From Bacillota bacterium (lineage in GTDB: Bacteria; Bacillota; Clostridia; Oscillospirales; Acutalibacteraceae), in NCBI GenBank assembly GCA_023410445.1, contig JAEYPT010000001.1, positions 1 to 64,000 of the forward strand: a DNA stretch of 64,000 bases. Reading direction: 5' to 3'. Every line of letters starts with the position of its first letter. Within the stretch, counting starts at the first letter, position 1. Shown in pieces: positions 43,218 through 51,108 of the stretch. A program made the translations under genes and the position numbers. Below the pieces are notes generated by a model. The model did not search any database. It worked only from the letters and a program-made list of their open reading frames with translations, and was not told where the DNA came from.

Positions 43218-44263
43218 GCCTCCGTGGGAAGGTCTTTCTCAATGCGGTATTTTTTTCGTCCGAAATATACGAAGATGCTGCCGAACAGAATATTCACATA
43301 GTAGGTGGAAATACGCCAGAGTGTAATGGCCGGGATGATGGAGCTCCCGAAAAATTCGCGGAAGAAAAGGAAAAACCCGCCTTCCGCTCCTCCGGACGAA
43401 CCCGGCAGCGGAACAAAGGACGCTACCATGGTGACGAAGGTATCCGCCGCAACCATGATGAATACGGATTCGCCCCGCAGCCCGAAGCTGCGGTATACAA
43501 AGTAGGAGATCAGGCTTGCAATGGTGATTTGAACCAGTGTCAGGAAAATCGCCCAGAAATACAGCTGAAACGACCGGCCGATCAGTTTGGAGCTGTCATG
43601 GAATTTCATAAGCTCATCATGTACCATGTCGTAGAATTTTTCGGAGAGGCGGTGCAGTCTGATTTTATCCAGAAAGCGGGCGACGCCGTGCAACATGGCT
43701 TCCGTCAGACGCTCGTTGATCATAAAAATCAGCACGAGAAAAATAAAGATGCTGTTGGTCACCAGACCGAAGAGTGTAATAAAGGAAAAATTGCTGACCC
43801 GCGTTTGAAAATAATTCAGCTCAAAAGAAATCAAAACCAGCGAATAGACGAACGTGACCCCATGATGCACCAGAGATTTGACCGCTATAATCGAGCTTGA
43901 GGTGCCGAGGTCCATCCCCATCTTGTTAATGTTATAGATTTCCATCGGTTCCCCCATGTTAAAGGGGGTTAGGGCACTGTACAGCAAGCCGAGCATTCCC
44001 ACATAAAACGATTGGCCGAACTTCCAGTTTTTATCCAGATGATGGCAGAAAAGATGAAGCACATAGGCTTCCAGCAGCCATCCGCCGAGAATCCCCACTG
44101 CAATCCAAACGAGCCACACCGGCTGAAGGTGGAAAAAAATATGCCGGAGGCTTTTCAGCCCTTCTTCGGTCCGCAGAAAATATATCAGAACCCCCGCGCA
44201 AAATGCCAGGGTCAGAGCGGTGAACAGATTTCTTGTAATTGCCGATCGTTTTGTCTTCTGCAT
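43196..44263 (-). CDS. Lysylphosphatidylglycerol synthase TM-region / flippase-like protein (UPF0104)
   Basis: A 355-residue integral membrane protein with about eight helices. It has the family segments GMLGLLYSALTPFNMGEPMEIYNI and the C-terminal FVPLPGSSGGAEGGFFLFFR loop (cited in part: PLPGSSGGAEGG near 283). It matches the membrane part of MprF, without the synthase domain. Members may flip lipids or be undefined membrane proteins. ATG at 44263 with GAGGG ahead is preferred to a TTG further upstream. Confidence 0.87.
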   Translation of the reverse strand: MQKTKRSAITRNLFTALTLAFCAGVLIYFLRTEEGLKSLRHIFFHLQPVWLVWIAVGILGGWLLEAYVLHLFCHHLDKNWKFGQSFYVGMLGLLYSALTPFNMGEPMEIYNINKMGMDLGTSSSIIAVKSLVHHGVTFVYSLVLISFELNYFQTRVSNFSFITLFGLVTNSIFIFLVLIFMINERLTEAMLHGVARFLDKIRLHRLSEKFYDMVHDELMKFHDSSKLIGRSFQLYFWAIFLTLVQITIASLISYFVYRSFGLRGESVFIMVAADTFVTMVASFVPLPGSSGGAEGGFFLFFREFFGSSIIPAITLWRISTYYVNILFGSIFVYFGRKKYRIEKDLPTEAKKGTPD

Positions 44264-44439
44264 AAAGCCCTCGTTTAAAAAAGAATCGGGGGACGTTTTC
44301 CCCCGGAAGAATTCCAACTGAACTATTATACCTCACACGGACCGGTCTGCATAGAGGGAAATGCGGAACGCCGCTGAGTGGATACTTCTATTTTACCCAC
44401 CAGAGCCATTTGTATCATCCTTAAGGGCCTAAAACGGCG

Positions 44440-44481
44440 AAAATGAAAAAGGCCTGCCGCTTTTTCCTTCGGCAGGCCTGA
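44440..44481 (-). terminator. Terminator of the ECF S component gene
   Basis: AGGCCTGCCG pairs with CGGCAGGCCT. On the minus strand TTTTTCATTTT follows the stem, 15 nt after the stop. Confidence 0.85.
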
Positions 44482-44495
44482 ATTTTGATTCCGGG

Positions 44496-45017
44496 TTATT
44501 CGCGGCGGAATACCCTTGCTTTTTCCAGTGACAGAATGATGAAAGGGACCGCGACGAGCTGAATAATGATTCCGGGCAGCGCAGTCACAAATGCACCGGC
44601 GAGGAACGCGGAAAAGCCGTAGGGCTTGCCCGCCATGCCCATAAACACGGCGTTCGCAATGCCGGAAACAACCCGGCCGCCCGCCATTGCGGTGATCAGT
44701 GATACGTAGATATTCCAGCGCAGCTTTTGATAAAATAAGCCGGTCAGGATGCCGTAGGCGCACAGTTCGAACATCATCGCAGTGCCGATTGGGAACAGCG
44801 GGGGCATTCCCGTCAGCAGAGCAGAGAGAAGCGGAACGATGAAGCCGCATACCGCGCCGTACTCCCAGCCGAGCAGCAGGCCGCACAGCAGAACAGGAAT
44901 GTGCATTGGAAGAAAGGCCGAGCCTGCTCCCACCATGTGGAACAGCATGGGAAGGACCAGACCTAAAGCCATACAGAGCGCCGTACCGGTGATGTTTACA
45001 GTTGTTGTCTTTCTCAT
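44496..45017 (-). CDS. ECF transporter S component, specificity unknown
   Basis: A 173-residue membrane protein with six helices. The start MRKTTTVNITGTALCMALGL and the MHIPVLLCGLLLGWEYGAVC segment near 38-57 match substrate-specific S components of energy-coupling factor transporters. The vitamin or cofactor bound cannot be read from the sequence. It needs a shared EcfAA'T module, which is not next to it; the neighbouring CbiQO belongs to the CbiM system. Proximity to cobalt transport allows a cobalamin-precursor role as a guess. It is preceded by its own promoter and a terminator-bearing leader. Confidence 0.8.
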   Translation of the reverse strand: MRKTTTVNITGTALCMALGLVLPMLFHMVGAGSAFLPMHIPVLLCGLLLGWEYGAVCGFIVPLLSALLTGMPPLFPIGTAMMFELCAYGILTGLFYQKLRWNIYVSLITAMAGGRVVSGIANAVFMGMAGKPYGFSAFLAGAFVTALPGIIIQLVAVPFIILSLEKARVFRRE

Positions 45018-45046
45018 AAAAACAGTTTTCCTCCTGTAATTTTATA

Positions 45047-45184
45047 AAAAATAAAACCACGAAAAGTCCTGTATTCATACAGGATCCCTTCATGGTTTCA
45101 TTCTCAGTGATAATTCAATTTTTCAGGCGGCCCGTGTCCGCCGGGATGTGCTAAGCAAAAAGCCTTCATGGCTTCGTTGTCCTT
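45047..45184 (-). promoter_or_regulatory. Structured leader with terminator before the ECF S gene (candidate riboswitch)
   Basis: The transcript starts near 45178. It carries an AAGCC-ATGAA-GGCTT hairpin, then GGCGGACACGGGCCGCC-like pairing. The terminator follows: AAACCATGAAG against CTTTTCGTGGTTT with an inner ATCCTGTATGAATACAGGA hairpin (45047-45098), ending in TTTTATTTTTT. ACAGGAGG, the ribosome binding site, follows 15 nt later. No known class was recognised. Confidence 0.6.
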
Positions 45185-45213
45185 ATTTTATCGGATTCTG
45201 CGAATCTTGTCAA
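45185..45213 (-). promoter_or_regulatory. Sigma-A-type promoter of the ECF S gene
   Basis: Minus strand TTGACA (45213-45208), a 17-nt spacer and TAAAAT (45190-45185), starting 8 nt after the cbiO stop. Confidence 0.85.
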
Positions 45214-45220
45214 CCAGACC

Positions 45221-45991
45221 TCAGACGCTGTAATATTCGTCGATCAGGTTAACCGAACGGAGCAGCTCCAAATTGCCAGTGAGTTCCGAAATCGGCGCGT
45301 CGGCGGCAATTTTGTGGTCCTCGGAAAACAGAATGCCGCGGTCGGAAATCCGTGGAACCAGCTCCAGATTGTGTGTGGAGGCGATTACGGTCTTTCCCGC
45401 ATCGCTCAGGGTGTTCAGCAGGCGGACCAGCCAGACCTGTGTTCTCGGGTCCAGTCCGTTTGTGGGCTCGTCCAGAATGAGCACATCGGGATTCATGACC
45501 AGCACAGCGGCGAGCGCTACCTTCTTTTTTTCACCGCCGCTCAGCTTGAACGGCGTTTTCTCCAGAAGGCTTTCAATGCCAAGCATGCTGGAAATGTCAT
45601 CGATCCGACTTCGGATGGTATCCGAGGGCAGTTTCTGCTGCAGTAGGCCGAACGCGATTTCATCCCGGACGGTGCTGCAGAAAAGCTGAACGTCGGGGTT
45701 CTGGAAGATGAAGCCCACGCGACGGTGATAATTACCCGCAAAGGAGTCGTCCTTCCAGTCACGCGGTGCGACGGCACGCCCGAAAGCGCAAAAATTGCCC
45801 TGCTGGGGAGAAAGAAGGCCTGCGAGCATTTTCAGCAGAGTCGACTTTCCGCAGCCGTTGGCGCCGAGAATGCAGATGCGTTCCCCCGGATGAATAGAGA
45901 ATCCGATCTGGTTCAGTGCCGGAGGACTGTCGGGATAGGAAAAGAATACGTTTTCCAGCTCAAAAACCGGAAGAGCAGTGTTTTTTATCAC
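45221..45991 (-). CDS. cbiO: Cobalt/nickel ECF transporter ATP-binding protein
   Basis: A 256-residue ATPase. Walker A is GANGCGKSTLLKMLAG near residues 43-58, the Q loop FIFQNPDVQLFC near 94, the signature LSGGEKKKVALAAVL near 149 and Walker B VLILDEPTNGLD near 170. These are the features of CbiO/NikO. It overlaps cbiQ by ATGA and energises the CbiMQ complex. Confidence 0.9.
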   Translation of the reverse strand: MIKNTALPVFELENVFFSYPDSPPALNQIGFSIHPGERICILGANGCGKSTLLKMLAGLLSPQQGNFCAFGRAVAPRDWKDDSFAGNYHRRVGFIFQNPDVQLFCSTVRDEIAFGLLQQKLPSDTIRSRIDDISSMLGIESLLEKTPFKLSGGEKKKVALAAVLVMNPDVLILDEPTNGLDPRTQVWLVRLLNTLSDAGKTVIASTHNLELVPRISDRGILFSEDHKIAADAPISELTGNLELLRSVNLIDEYYSV

Positions 45992-46917
45992 TTCAGATGT
46001 TCCCCCGCAAACAGCAAAAATAGGATAATGGCGTTGATGAGGATAAAAAGAACGTCATTCCGCTCAATCGAAAATTCAGAGAGGACAGCCGAATCTCCGA
46101 CATAGCCGCGGCAGCACATGGCCTCGTAAATTTCTTCGCCTGTGAAGTGGCCCTTCAAAAACAGATGCGCGGCGCTGTGCGACATAAAGCGGCGGTTATC
46201 GGATGGTGTCAGTTTTCCGGTTGTGCGCAGACAGCGGGCCTCCATCATTTCCTGCGCGATCTCTGCCAAAAGGAAAATATACCGGTATGCCATATTCAGA
46301 ATCGTGATGAAAACCGCCGGAATATGCAGGGACGCCAGCGCCGAGGTGATTTTCTGCCACCGGGTGGTCAATAGCAGCAGAAACGCGAAGGAAAGGGAGA
46401 TTCCGGCGCGAAGCGCCAGCCGGAAAGCCGTTACCAACCCGCCTGCGCTGAAATACAGGCCCTCCCGAAGCCCAAAAGCATTTGGGGGGAGAAGGTAGAA
46501 CAGCGGGCGGCCCTGAATCAGCAGACTGCTTGCGCCGGGAAGAGAAACCACAAAGATCGCAAGCGGAACGATCAGCCAGATCCGCCGGAGAAACGAACCG
46601 ACCGGGATGCCGGAAAGCCCGGCGTAAACGATCGGAATGGCGGCGAGAACCGTCAAAACGGCGGGGTTCCCCAAGTAGCTGCCGAAAACCAGAAAAACGA
46701 GAAATACGCACAGCTTGACCCGTGGATCGATGAGCTGCAGGAAGCTGTCTTTGGCTGCATACCGCTCGCAGTACAGGTCGTTCTCCAGAATTCCGGCGAT
46801 GTTTTTCATGGTTCCACGCAGAAAATGCGTTTTGGCATGGATGGGACTTTCCGCCCGGGTTTCGCTGCTTTCCAGAAGCCAATCTGGAACCGTTTCTCTG
46901 CTCTTACTGAATTGCAT
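45988..46917 (-). CDS. cbiQ: Cobalt/nickel ECF transporter T component CbiQ
   Basis: A 309-residue membrane subunit with about five helices (LIDPRVKLCVFLVFLVFGSY near 63-82) and the coupling motifs EMMEARCLR and EAMCCRGYVG that contact CbiO. The N-terminus TVPDWLLESSE is typical of NikQ/CbiQ proteins. The start ATG at 46917 comes one nt after the cbiM stop (TAGTATG), which implies coupling; a TTG at 46956 is less likely. Confidence 0.88.
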   Translation of the reverse strand: MQFSKSRETVPDWLLESSETRAESPIHAKTHFLRGTMKNIAGILENDLYCERYAAKDSFLQLIDPRVKLCVFLVFLVFGSYLGNPAVLTVLAAIPIVYAGLSGIPVGSFLRRIWLIVPLAIFVVSLPGASSLLIQGRPLFYLLPPNAFGLREGLYFSAGGLVTAFRLALRAGISLSFAFLLLLTTRWQKITSALASLHIPAVFITILNMAYRYIFLLAEIAQEMMEARCLRTTGKLTPSDNRRFMSHSAAHLFLKGHFTGEEIYEAMCCRGYVGDSAVLSEFSIERNDVLFILINAIILFLLFAGEHLK

Positions 46918-46918
46918 A

Positions 46919-47956
46919 CTATTTTTGACCGGTGCCTTTCTCCTTCTTTGTAACAAGACGGGACATCAGGAAAATCAGGACGGAAATCAGAAGAATCCCG
47001 ACCACTGCGGAAAGCAGATAGCCTCCGACGGAGCCCATCTGCCCATCACCGAGAGCGGGCAGCGAGTAATCCGGCATAAGAGCGTTCCATTTGTCCGACA
47101 TGGCGGCAAGACCCTGCGGGATATAGCCGAGGGCCTCTTTCATTTCATCGGTTCCCCATTCGCCCCAAGCGGTGCCGGAGGCAATCAGGCCCAACGGCGT
47201 CAAAATCACCATGGCAAGGATGGGTATCAATAGGTTGCGATATTTTTTGAAAAACGATTCCTTGCCGGAGCCTTCCGGCAGTGCGTTTCCGGAAAAAATC
47301 TGCGGAGTGACCTTCGCTATGTAAGCGACCGCCGCTGTGGTCAAAATGCCTTCAATCGGCCCGGCAACGAGAGTGTGGGCAAACAGCATCGACGGAATGG
47401 AAACGGAAAGGGGATAGGGGCAGTAAAGGGGATGGCCGGCGGCGTCCATAAACAGAAGTGGCTGAATTCCGAATTCCAGGGAAGCGCAGAACGCCGCAAG
47501 GTTCAATCCCAGATAACTGCCGAGGAAGGAAGCGACGAGGTTCCGCGAACTCCCGATCCTGGATTTCCCCGCGACGAGTTTATAAAAGTAATAGCCCGTA
47601 AACGGCATGATGACCGCCATGTTCAGGCAGTTGACACCGTAAGCGAGAATGCCGCCGTCTCCGAAGACAAGCGCCTGAATCAGCAGCGCCGTCGAGACAC
47701 AGATGGTGGCGGCCCAAGGCCCGAGCAGAATGGCGATCAGCACCGCTCCGACCGCGTGGGCCGAGCTTCCGCCCGCAACCGGGACGTTAAACATCATGGT
47801 AAGAAACGAAAATGCGGAGCAAAGCGCAAGAGTCGGAATGTTTTTCCGTTCCAGCGTCTTTTTCACTTTTTTAAAAGCAACCGTCCAGGTGGGAACCATA
47901 ACGGCAAAAGCCGGAATTGTAGTCTGCGGACCTAAATATCCGTCTGGAATATGCAT
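46919..47956 (-). CDS. cbiM: Cobalt/nickel ECF transporter substrate-binding protein CbiM (with CbiN-like tail)
   Basis: A 345-residue membrane protein. The mature start MHIPDGYLG supplies the Met1-His2 metal site, and GGSSAHAVGAVLIAILLG near residues 60-77 supplies further His ligands. After about residue 230 come two more helices with a long extracytoplasmic loop, like a fused CbiN/PDGLE unit. So M, N, Q and O functions are covered by three genes. ATG at 47956 follows AGGAGATTG; upstream extension is rejected because MHI must be the N-terminus. Confidence 0.92.
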   Translation of the reverse strand: MHIPDGYLGPQTTIPAFAVMVPTWTVAFKKVKKTLERKNIPTLALCSAFSFLTMMFNVPVAGGSSAHAVGAVLIAILLGPWAATICVSTALLIQALVFGDGGILAYGVNCLNMAVIMPFTGYYFYKLVAGKSRIGSSRNLVASFLGSYLGLNLAAFCASLEFGIQPLLFMDAAGHPLYCPYPLSVSIPSMLFAHTLVAGPIEGILTTAAVAYIAKVTPQIFSGNALPEGSGKESFFKKYRNLLIPILAMVILTPLGLIASGTAWGEWGTDEMKEALGYIPQGLAAMSDKWNALMPDYSLPALGDGQMGSVGGYLLSAVVGILLISVLIFLMSRLVTKKEKGTGQK

Positions 47957-47970
47957 TTCATCAATCTCCT

Positions 47971-48066
47971 GCAAAAAATTAAACCCATTCCGGGCTTTTA
48001 AAGCCCTTCGTGGGTTTCCATTCATTAAAACTATCAGGAGCTGCGCGGAATCTTCATGATCCCATT
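47971..48066 (-). promoter_or_regulatory. Structured leader with terminator before cbiM (candidate metal-responsive attenuator)
   Basis: The leader contains GGGATC-ATGA-AGATTCC pairing. It then has a terminator in which AAACCC-ACGAA-GGGCTTT pairs with AAAGCCC-GGAAT-GGGTTT (47981-48017), followed by AATTTTTT. GCAGGAG, the ribosome binding site, follows at once. CTCCTG at 48035-48040 on the leader can pair with CAGGAG of the ribosome binding site. No cobalamin or NiCo consensus was recognised. Confidence 0.6.
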
Positions 48067-48072
48067 ACTCAA

Positions 48073-48101
48073 AGTTTAACATAGCACAACGCCGCTGTCA
48101 A
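48073..48101 (-). promoter_or_regulatory. Sigma-A-type promoter of cbiMQO
   Basis: Minus strand TTGACA (48101-48096), a 17-nt spacer and TAAACT (48078-48073). Confidence 0.75.
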
Positions 48102-48155
48102 CAGGGAGTCTCTGCCCTCGGACGGGAATCCGGATGCTCCGGCGAATCGGTGATG

Positions 48156-49058
48156 CTACGCGAGAAATTTGCTGACCGCGGCATCCGCCTGTGCAATCGG
48201 GTCGGCAGACATATCGATCCAGAGGATGGATTTGTCCCTGCGGAACCAAGTCATCTGGCGCTTTGCAAATTTCCGGATCGCGCGGCTCAGCTCGGAACAA
48301 AACTCTTCTTTGGAAGAGAATTTGCCAGTCAAGTACCACAGAATATAGCGGTATTCCAGCCCGAGATCATAGAGGTACTGCCGGTTTCCGCCCGCTTCAA
48401 GATATGTTTTGACTTCGTCGAGCATCCCCTGCTCCAACCTTGTGGTCAGCCGCTCTTCAATCCGCTTCGCAAGCAGTTCCTTCGGCCACGTCACTCCGAG
48501 CTGAAGCACGTCATAGCGAGGGGAATTTTCATAGTTCAGCGGCTCCCCGCGCGAGATTTTCTCCAGTACCCGTATGATTCTCCGCTTGTTCTGATAGTCG
48601 GCCGGCCGCTCGGCCAGAAACGCCCTTCCCTCCGGAGTGAGCTTTGCCTTCAGTTCTTCGATTGGCAGCGCCTCCAGCTTTTCGCGCAGAGCAGTGTCCG
48701 CGGGCTCCTCCGTCATGATATAGCCGTGTACGACCGAGCCGATATAAAGTCCCGTGCCGCCGACCAGAAACGGCAGCTTTCCGCGTGACGTGATCTGTGG
48801 CACAGTATCGTAGACAAGACTTTGAAAATCGGCGACGGAAAACGGCTCGCCGATTTCTTTGATGTCAAGAAGATGATGCGGTACCAGACGCTGTTCTTCC
48901 GGGGTCACTTTTCCACTGCACAGGTCGAAGCCTCGGTACACCTGACGGGAATCCGCCGAAATGATCTCTCCGTAAAATTTTTGGGCAAGTTCAAGCCCCA
49001 CAGAGCTTTTCCCCGAAGCGTTGGTTCCTACGACAGCGATCATTTTAGGCAGCGCCAT
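48156..49058 (-). CDS. miaA: tRNA dimethylallyltransferase
   Basis: A 300-residue enzyme that transfers a dimethylallyl group to A37 of tRNAs reading UNN codons. The P loop GTNASGKSSV is near residues 10-19, the ISADSRQVYRGFD motif near 35 and the DVLQLGVTW and QMTWFRRD motifs later, near 205 and 278. ATG at 49058 with AAGGAG ahead is used; the longer frame has no RBS. It is a single gene with no terminator before the cbiM promoter. Confidence 0.94.
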   Translation of the reverse strand: MALPKMIAVVGTNASGKSSVGLELAQKFYGEIISADSRQVYRGFDLCSGKVTPEEQRLVPHHLLDIKEIGEPFSVADFQSLVYDTVPQITSRGKLPFLVGGTGLYIGSVVHGYIMTEEPADTALREKLEALPIEELKAKLTPEGRAFLAERPADYQNKRRIIRVLEKISRGEPLNYENSPRYDVLQLGVTWPKELLAKRIEERLTTRLEQGMLDEVKTYLEAGGNRQYLYDLGLEYRYILWYLTGKFSSKEEFCSELSRAIRKFAKRQMTWFRRDKSILWIDMSADPIAQADAAVSKFLA

Positions 49059-49203
49059 ACTCGCGTTTCTCCTTCTGCGGTCTTTTTTTGCTCTTCTATT
49101 ATATGGGTCCGTCCGTATGAAATCAAGGGGAATCCGAATTTTCCAGAGCAGATAAAAGGTCTGTCGCGCCACGCTCTTATGGAGCGGCTGCGTTTTTTAG
49201 ATG

Positions 49204-49232
49204 TTGACAAGAAAAAAATACTATGTTACTAT
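49204..49232 (+). promoter_or_regulatory. Sigma-A-type promoter of the PadR operon
   Basis: TTGACA at 49204-49209, a 17-nt spacer and TACTAT at 49227-49232. Confidence 0.8.
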
Positions 49233-49238
49233 ACACAT
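49223..49238. promoter_or_regulatory. PadR operator
   Basis: ATGT-N8-ACAT, the classical PadR box, overlaps the -10 element of the padR promoter. A wider inverted repeat TGTTACT (49224-49230)/AGTAACA (49246-49252) surrounds it. It predicts autorepression. Confidence 0.8.
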
Positions 49239-49266
49239 ATGTTTCAAGTAACAGTGAGGTGATCGT

Positions 49267-49818
49267 ATGTCAATTCAATACGCCATTCTGGGGCTTTTAA
49301 GCTGGAAGTCTCTGACCGGATACGATGTGAAAAAGTTGATGGAAGATTCCGCGATTCTTTACTGGTCTGGGAATAATAATCAAATCTACAAGTCCCTGAT
49401 TCGGCTGCATGAGGAAGGCTTGGTTACAACCGAGGTGCAGCACCAGCAAAGCGCCCCTTCCCGGAAACTGTATAGCATCACCGACGCGGGGGTATCCGCA
49501 CTCCGGGACTGGACGCTTTCCACGCCGGAAGCGCCCGAGTTTAAAAAAGCGTTCTTTATTCAGCTGGCGTGGTCCCATGTACTGAGCGATGAGGAGACCA
49601 GCCGGCTGCTTGCGGAATATGAAAAGGAACTTGAGCTTCAGCTTGCTTATCAGAGGGAAAAACATGCCCGCCGGAAGGGTTACCCCGACCGCGACCAGAG
49701 AGAGATGTTTCTGTGGGACCGGATGGCGCAGAATGTGATCTCCTCCCTGAAAAACGAACTCGATTGGGCGGCGTCGGTGCGTCGTGGACTGACTCAACAG
49801 AAAGGAGAAGAACAATAA
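49267..49818 (+). CDS. PadR family transcriptional regulator
   Basis: A 183-residue regulator. The PadR winged helix fills residues 1-85 (MSIQYAILGLLSWKSLTGYD start, IYKSLIRLHEEGLVTTEV recognition part). The C-terminal Vir domain is helical (SDEETSRLLAEYEKELELQL). ATG after GAGGTGATC. It is the first gene of a three-gene operon with a DUF4180 protein and an alpha/beta hydrolase, and a PadR box covers its promoter. Confidence 0.92.
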   Translation: MSIQYAILGLLSWKSLTGYDVKKLMEDSAILYWSGNNNQIYKSLIRLHEEGLVTTEVQHQQSAPSRKLYSITDAGVSALRDWTLSTPEAPEFKKAFFIQLAWSHVLSDEETSRLLAEYEKELELQLAYQREKHARRKGYPDRDQREMFLWDRMAQNVISSLKNELDWAASVRRGLTQQKGEEQ

Positions 49819-50183
49819 TGGATTTCAACTATCACATGGTTGCATTGGAAACAGGCAGGTATCTTGAGGTTACTTCCGCCCGTGAGCCGATCGAAACGGA
49901 GCGGCATGCAATTGACCTGATGAGCCTGTGCGCAGAAAACGGAACCCACCTTCTCATGGTTCATGCCCCCGTCGTTTCGGAAAGCTTTTTCCGGCTTGCT
50001 ACCGGCGTAGCGGGAGGCATTCTTCAAAAGCTGATCAACTACCATATTAAAACGGTCTTTCTTCTCCCAGAAAGCATGACGCTTCCGGTACGATTCCGGG
50101 AAATGATGCTGGAAGCAAATAAGGGGGACCAATACCGGTTTTATCATACCCGGAGCGAGGCCGAGCAATGGCTGCTTCCCTGA
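49818..50183 (+). CDS. DUF4180 domain protein
   Basis: A 121-residue protein with the DUF4180 segments AIDLMSLCAENGTHLLMVH and LATGVAGGILQKLINYHIKT (near residues 68-87). Its function is unknown; the domain often accompanies PadR-type regulators. ATG at 49818 overlaps the padR stop (TAATG), with AAAGGAG ahead. Confidence 0.88.
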   Translation: MDFNYHMVALETGRYLEVTSAREPIETERHAIDLMSLCAENGTHLLMVHAPVVSESFFRLATGVAGGILQKLINYHIKTVFLLPESMTLPVRFREMMLEANKGDQYRFYHTRSEAEQWLLP

Positions 50184-50199
50184 AGGGAGGAATAAATGG

Positions 50200-51048
50200 A
50201 TGAACCATCCGATGATCTATCGATCCGACGCGGGGCGGGTGGCGGTTCGCTCCGCTTATGACGCGCTGCTCGCAAAATGGCCGGTTCCCTCGCAACAGCG
50301 CATGGTGCCGACCCGGCTGGGCGATACCTTTGTACTGCAATGCGGGGACCAGAGCCGTACCGCCTGCCTGATGCTGCACGGTTCCAGCTCCAATTCGGCT
50401 ATGTGGGTGTCCTATATAAAAGAATTATGCGAAACGTACTGCGTCTGTTGTGTGGACATTCCCGGGGAGCCGGGAAAAAGCTCCGAAAACCAGGCTTCGC
50501 TGGCTGACAGTTCTTATGTCGGATGGCTGGATGATGTCATGGAAGGGTTGGGCTTTCAAACCGTGTCGCTTGTCGGAATCTCACTCGGCGGCTGGATGGC
50601 GGCGGCTTATGCAGTTCGTTATCCCAAGAAAGTAGACAAACTGGTGCTGCTCAGCCCCTCCGGTATCGGCAGGCAAAAAGTGTTCTTTCTGCTGAAAGCT
50701 ATTCCTCTCATGCTGTTGGGCGAGAAGGGGAGAGAGAAAATTGCGCGCTCGTTGTACGGCGATCGGACGGTATCAAAGGAAACCATTCGATATACCACGT
50801 TCCTTGCCGAGCATTTTAAGCCCAGAACCGGAACGATTCCGGTGTTCTCCGACGAAGAACTGCAAAAGCTGACGATGCCTCTGTTGTGCATTGCGGGAGA
50901 AAAAGACGGAATGCTGAATTCCGCGCAAACCGCGGAGCGGATTCGCAGGCTTCTCCCGAATGCCGATATGCGGGTGATTCCCAGTGCCGGTCACGCGTTG
51001 ACCAATGTGACAGAAGAGGTGGCCGCGTTTCTAGGTGCAGTAAACTAA
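50200..51048 (+). CDS. Alpha/beta hydrolase
   Basis: A 282-residue alpha/beta-fold hydrolase. The oxyanion HG is in LMLHGSSSNSAMW near residue 59, the nucleophile in LVGISLGGWMAAAY near 127, the acid in IAGEKDGML near 232 and the His in SAGHALTNV near 267. No signal peptide. The substrate is not predictable. It is third in the PadR operon and may be the enzyme controlled by that regulator. ATG after GGGAGGAAT. Confidence 0.9.
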   Translation: MNHPMIYRSDAGRVAVRSAYDALLAKWPVPSQQRMVPTRLGDTFVLQCGDQSRTACLMLHGSSSNSAMWVSYIKELCETYCVCCVDIPGEPGKSSENQASLADSSYVGWLDDVMEGLGFQTVSLVGISLGGWMAAAYAVRYPKKVDKLVLLSPSGIGRQKVFFLLKAIPLMLLGEKGREKIARSLYGDRTVSKETIRYTTFLAEHFKPRTGTIPVFSDEELQKLTMPLLCIAGEKDGMLNSAQTAERIRRLLPNADMRVIPSAGHALTNVTEEVAAFLGAVN

Positions 51049-51050
51049 GA

Positions 51051-51098
51051 AGCCCGCAAGCCGGTTTGAAGATCGGCCTGCGGGCTGTATTTTTTGCT
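51051..51098. terminator. Bidirectional terminator
   Basis: AGCCCGCA pairs with TGCGGGCT (51051-51086) with an inner GCCGGT/ATCGGC pairing, then TATTTTTTGC. It lies between the hydrolase and the convergent CAT-like gene. Confidence 0.8.
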
Positions 51099-51108
51099 GT
51101 TGTCCTTC

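Noticed and set aside
47957..48101. Cobalamin riboswitch upstream of cbiM
   Set aside because: The leader is under 100 nt and no B12-box-like sequence is seen; left as an unclassified attenuator.
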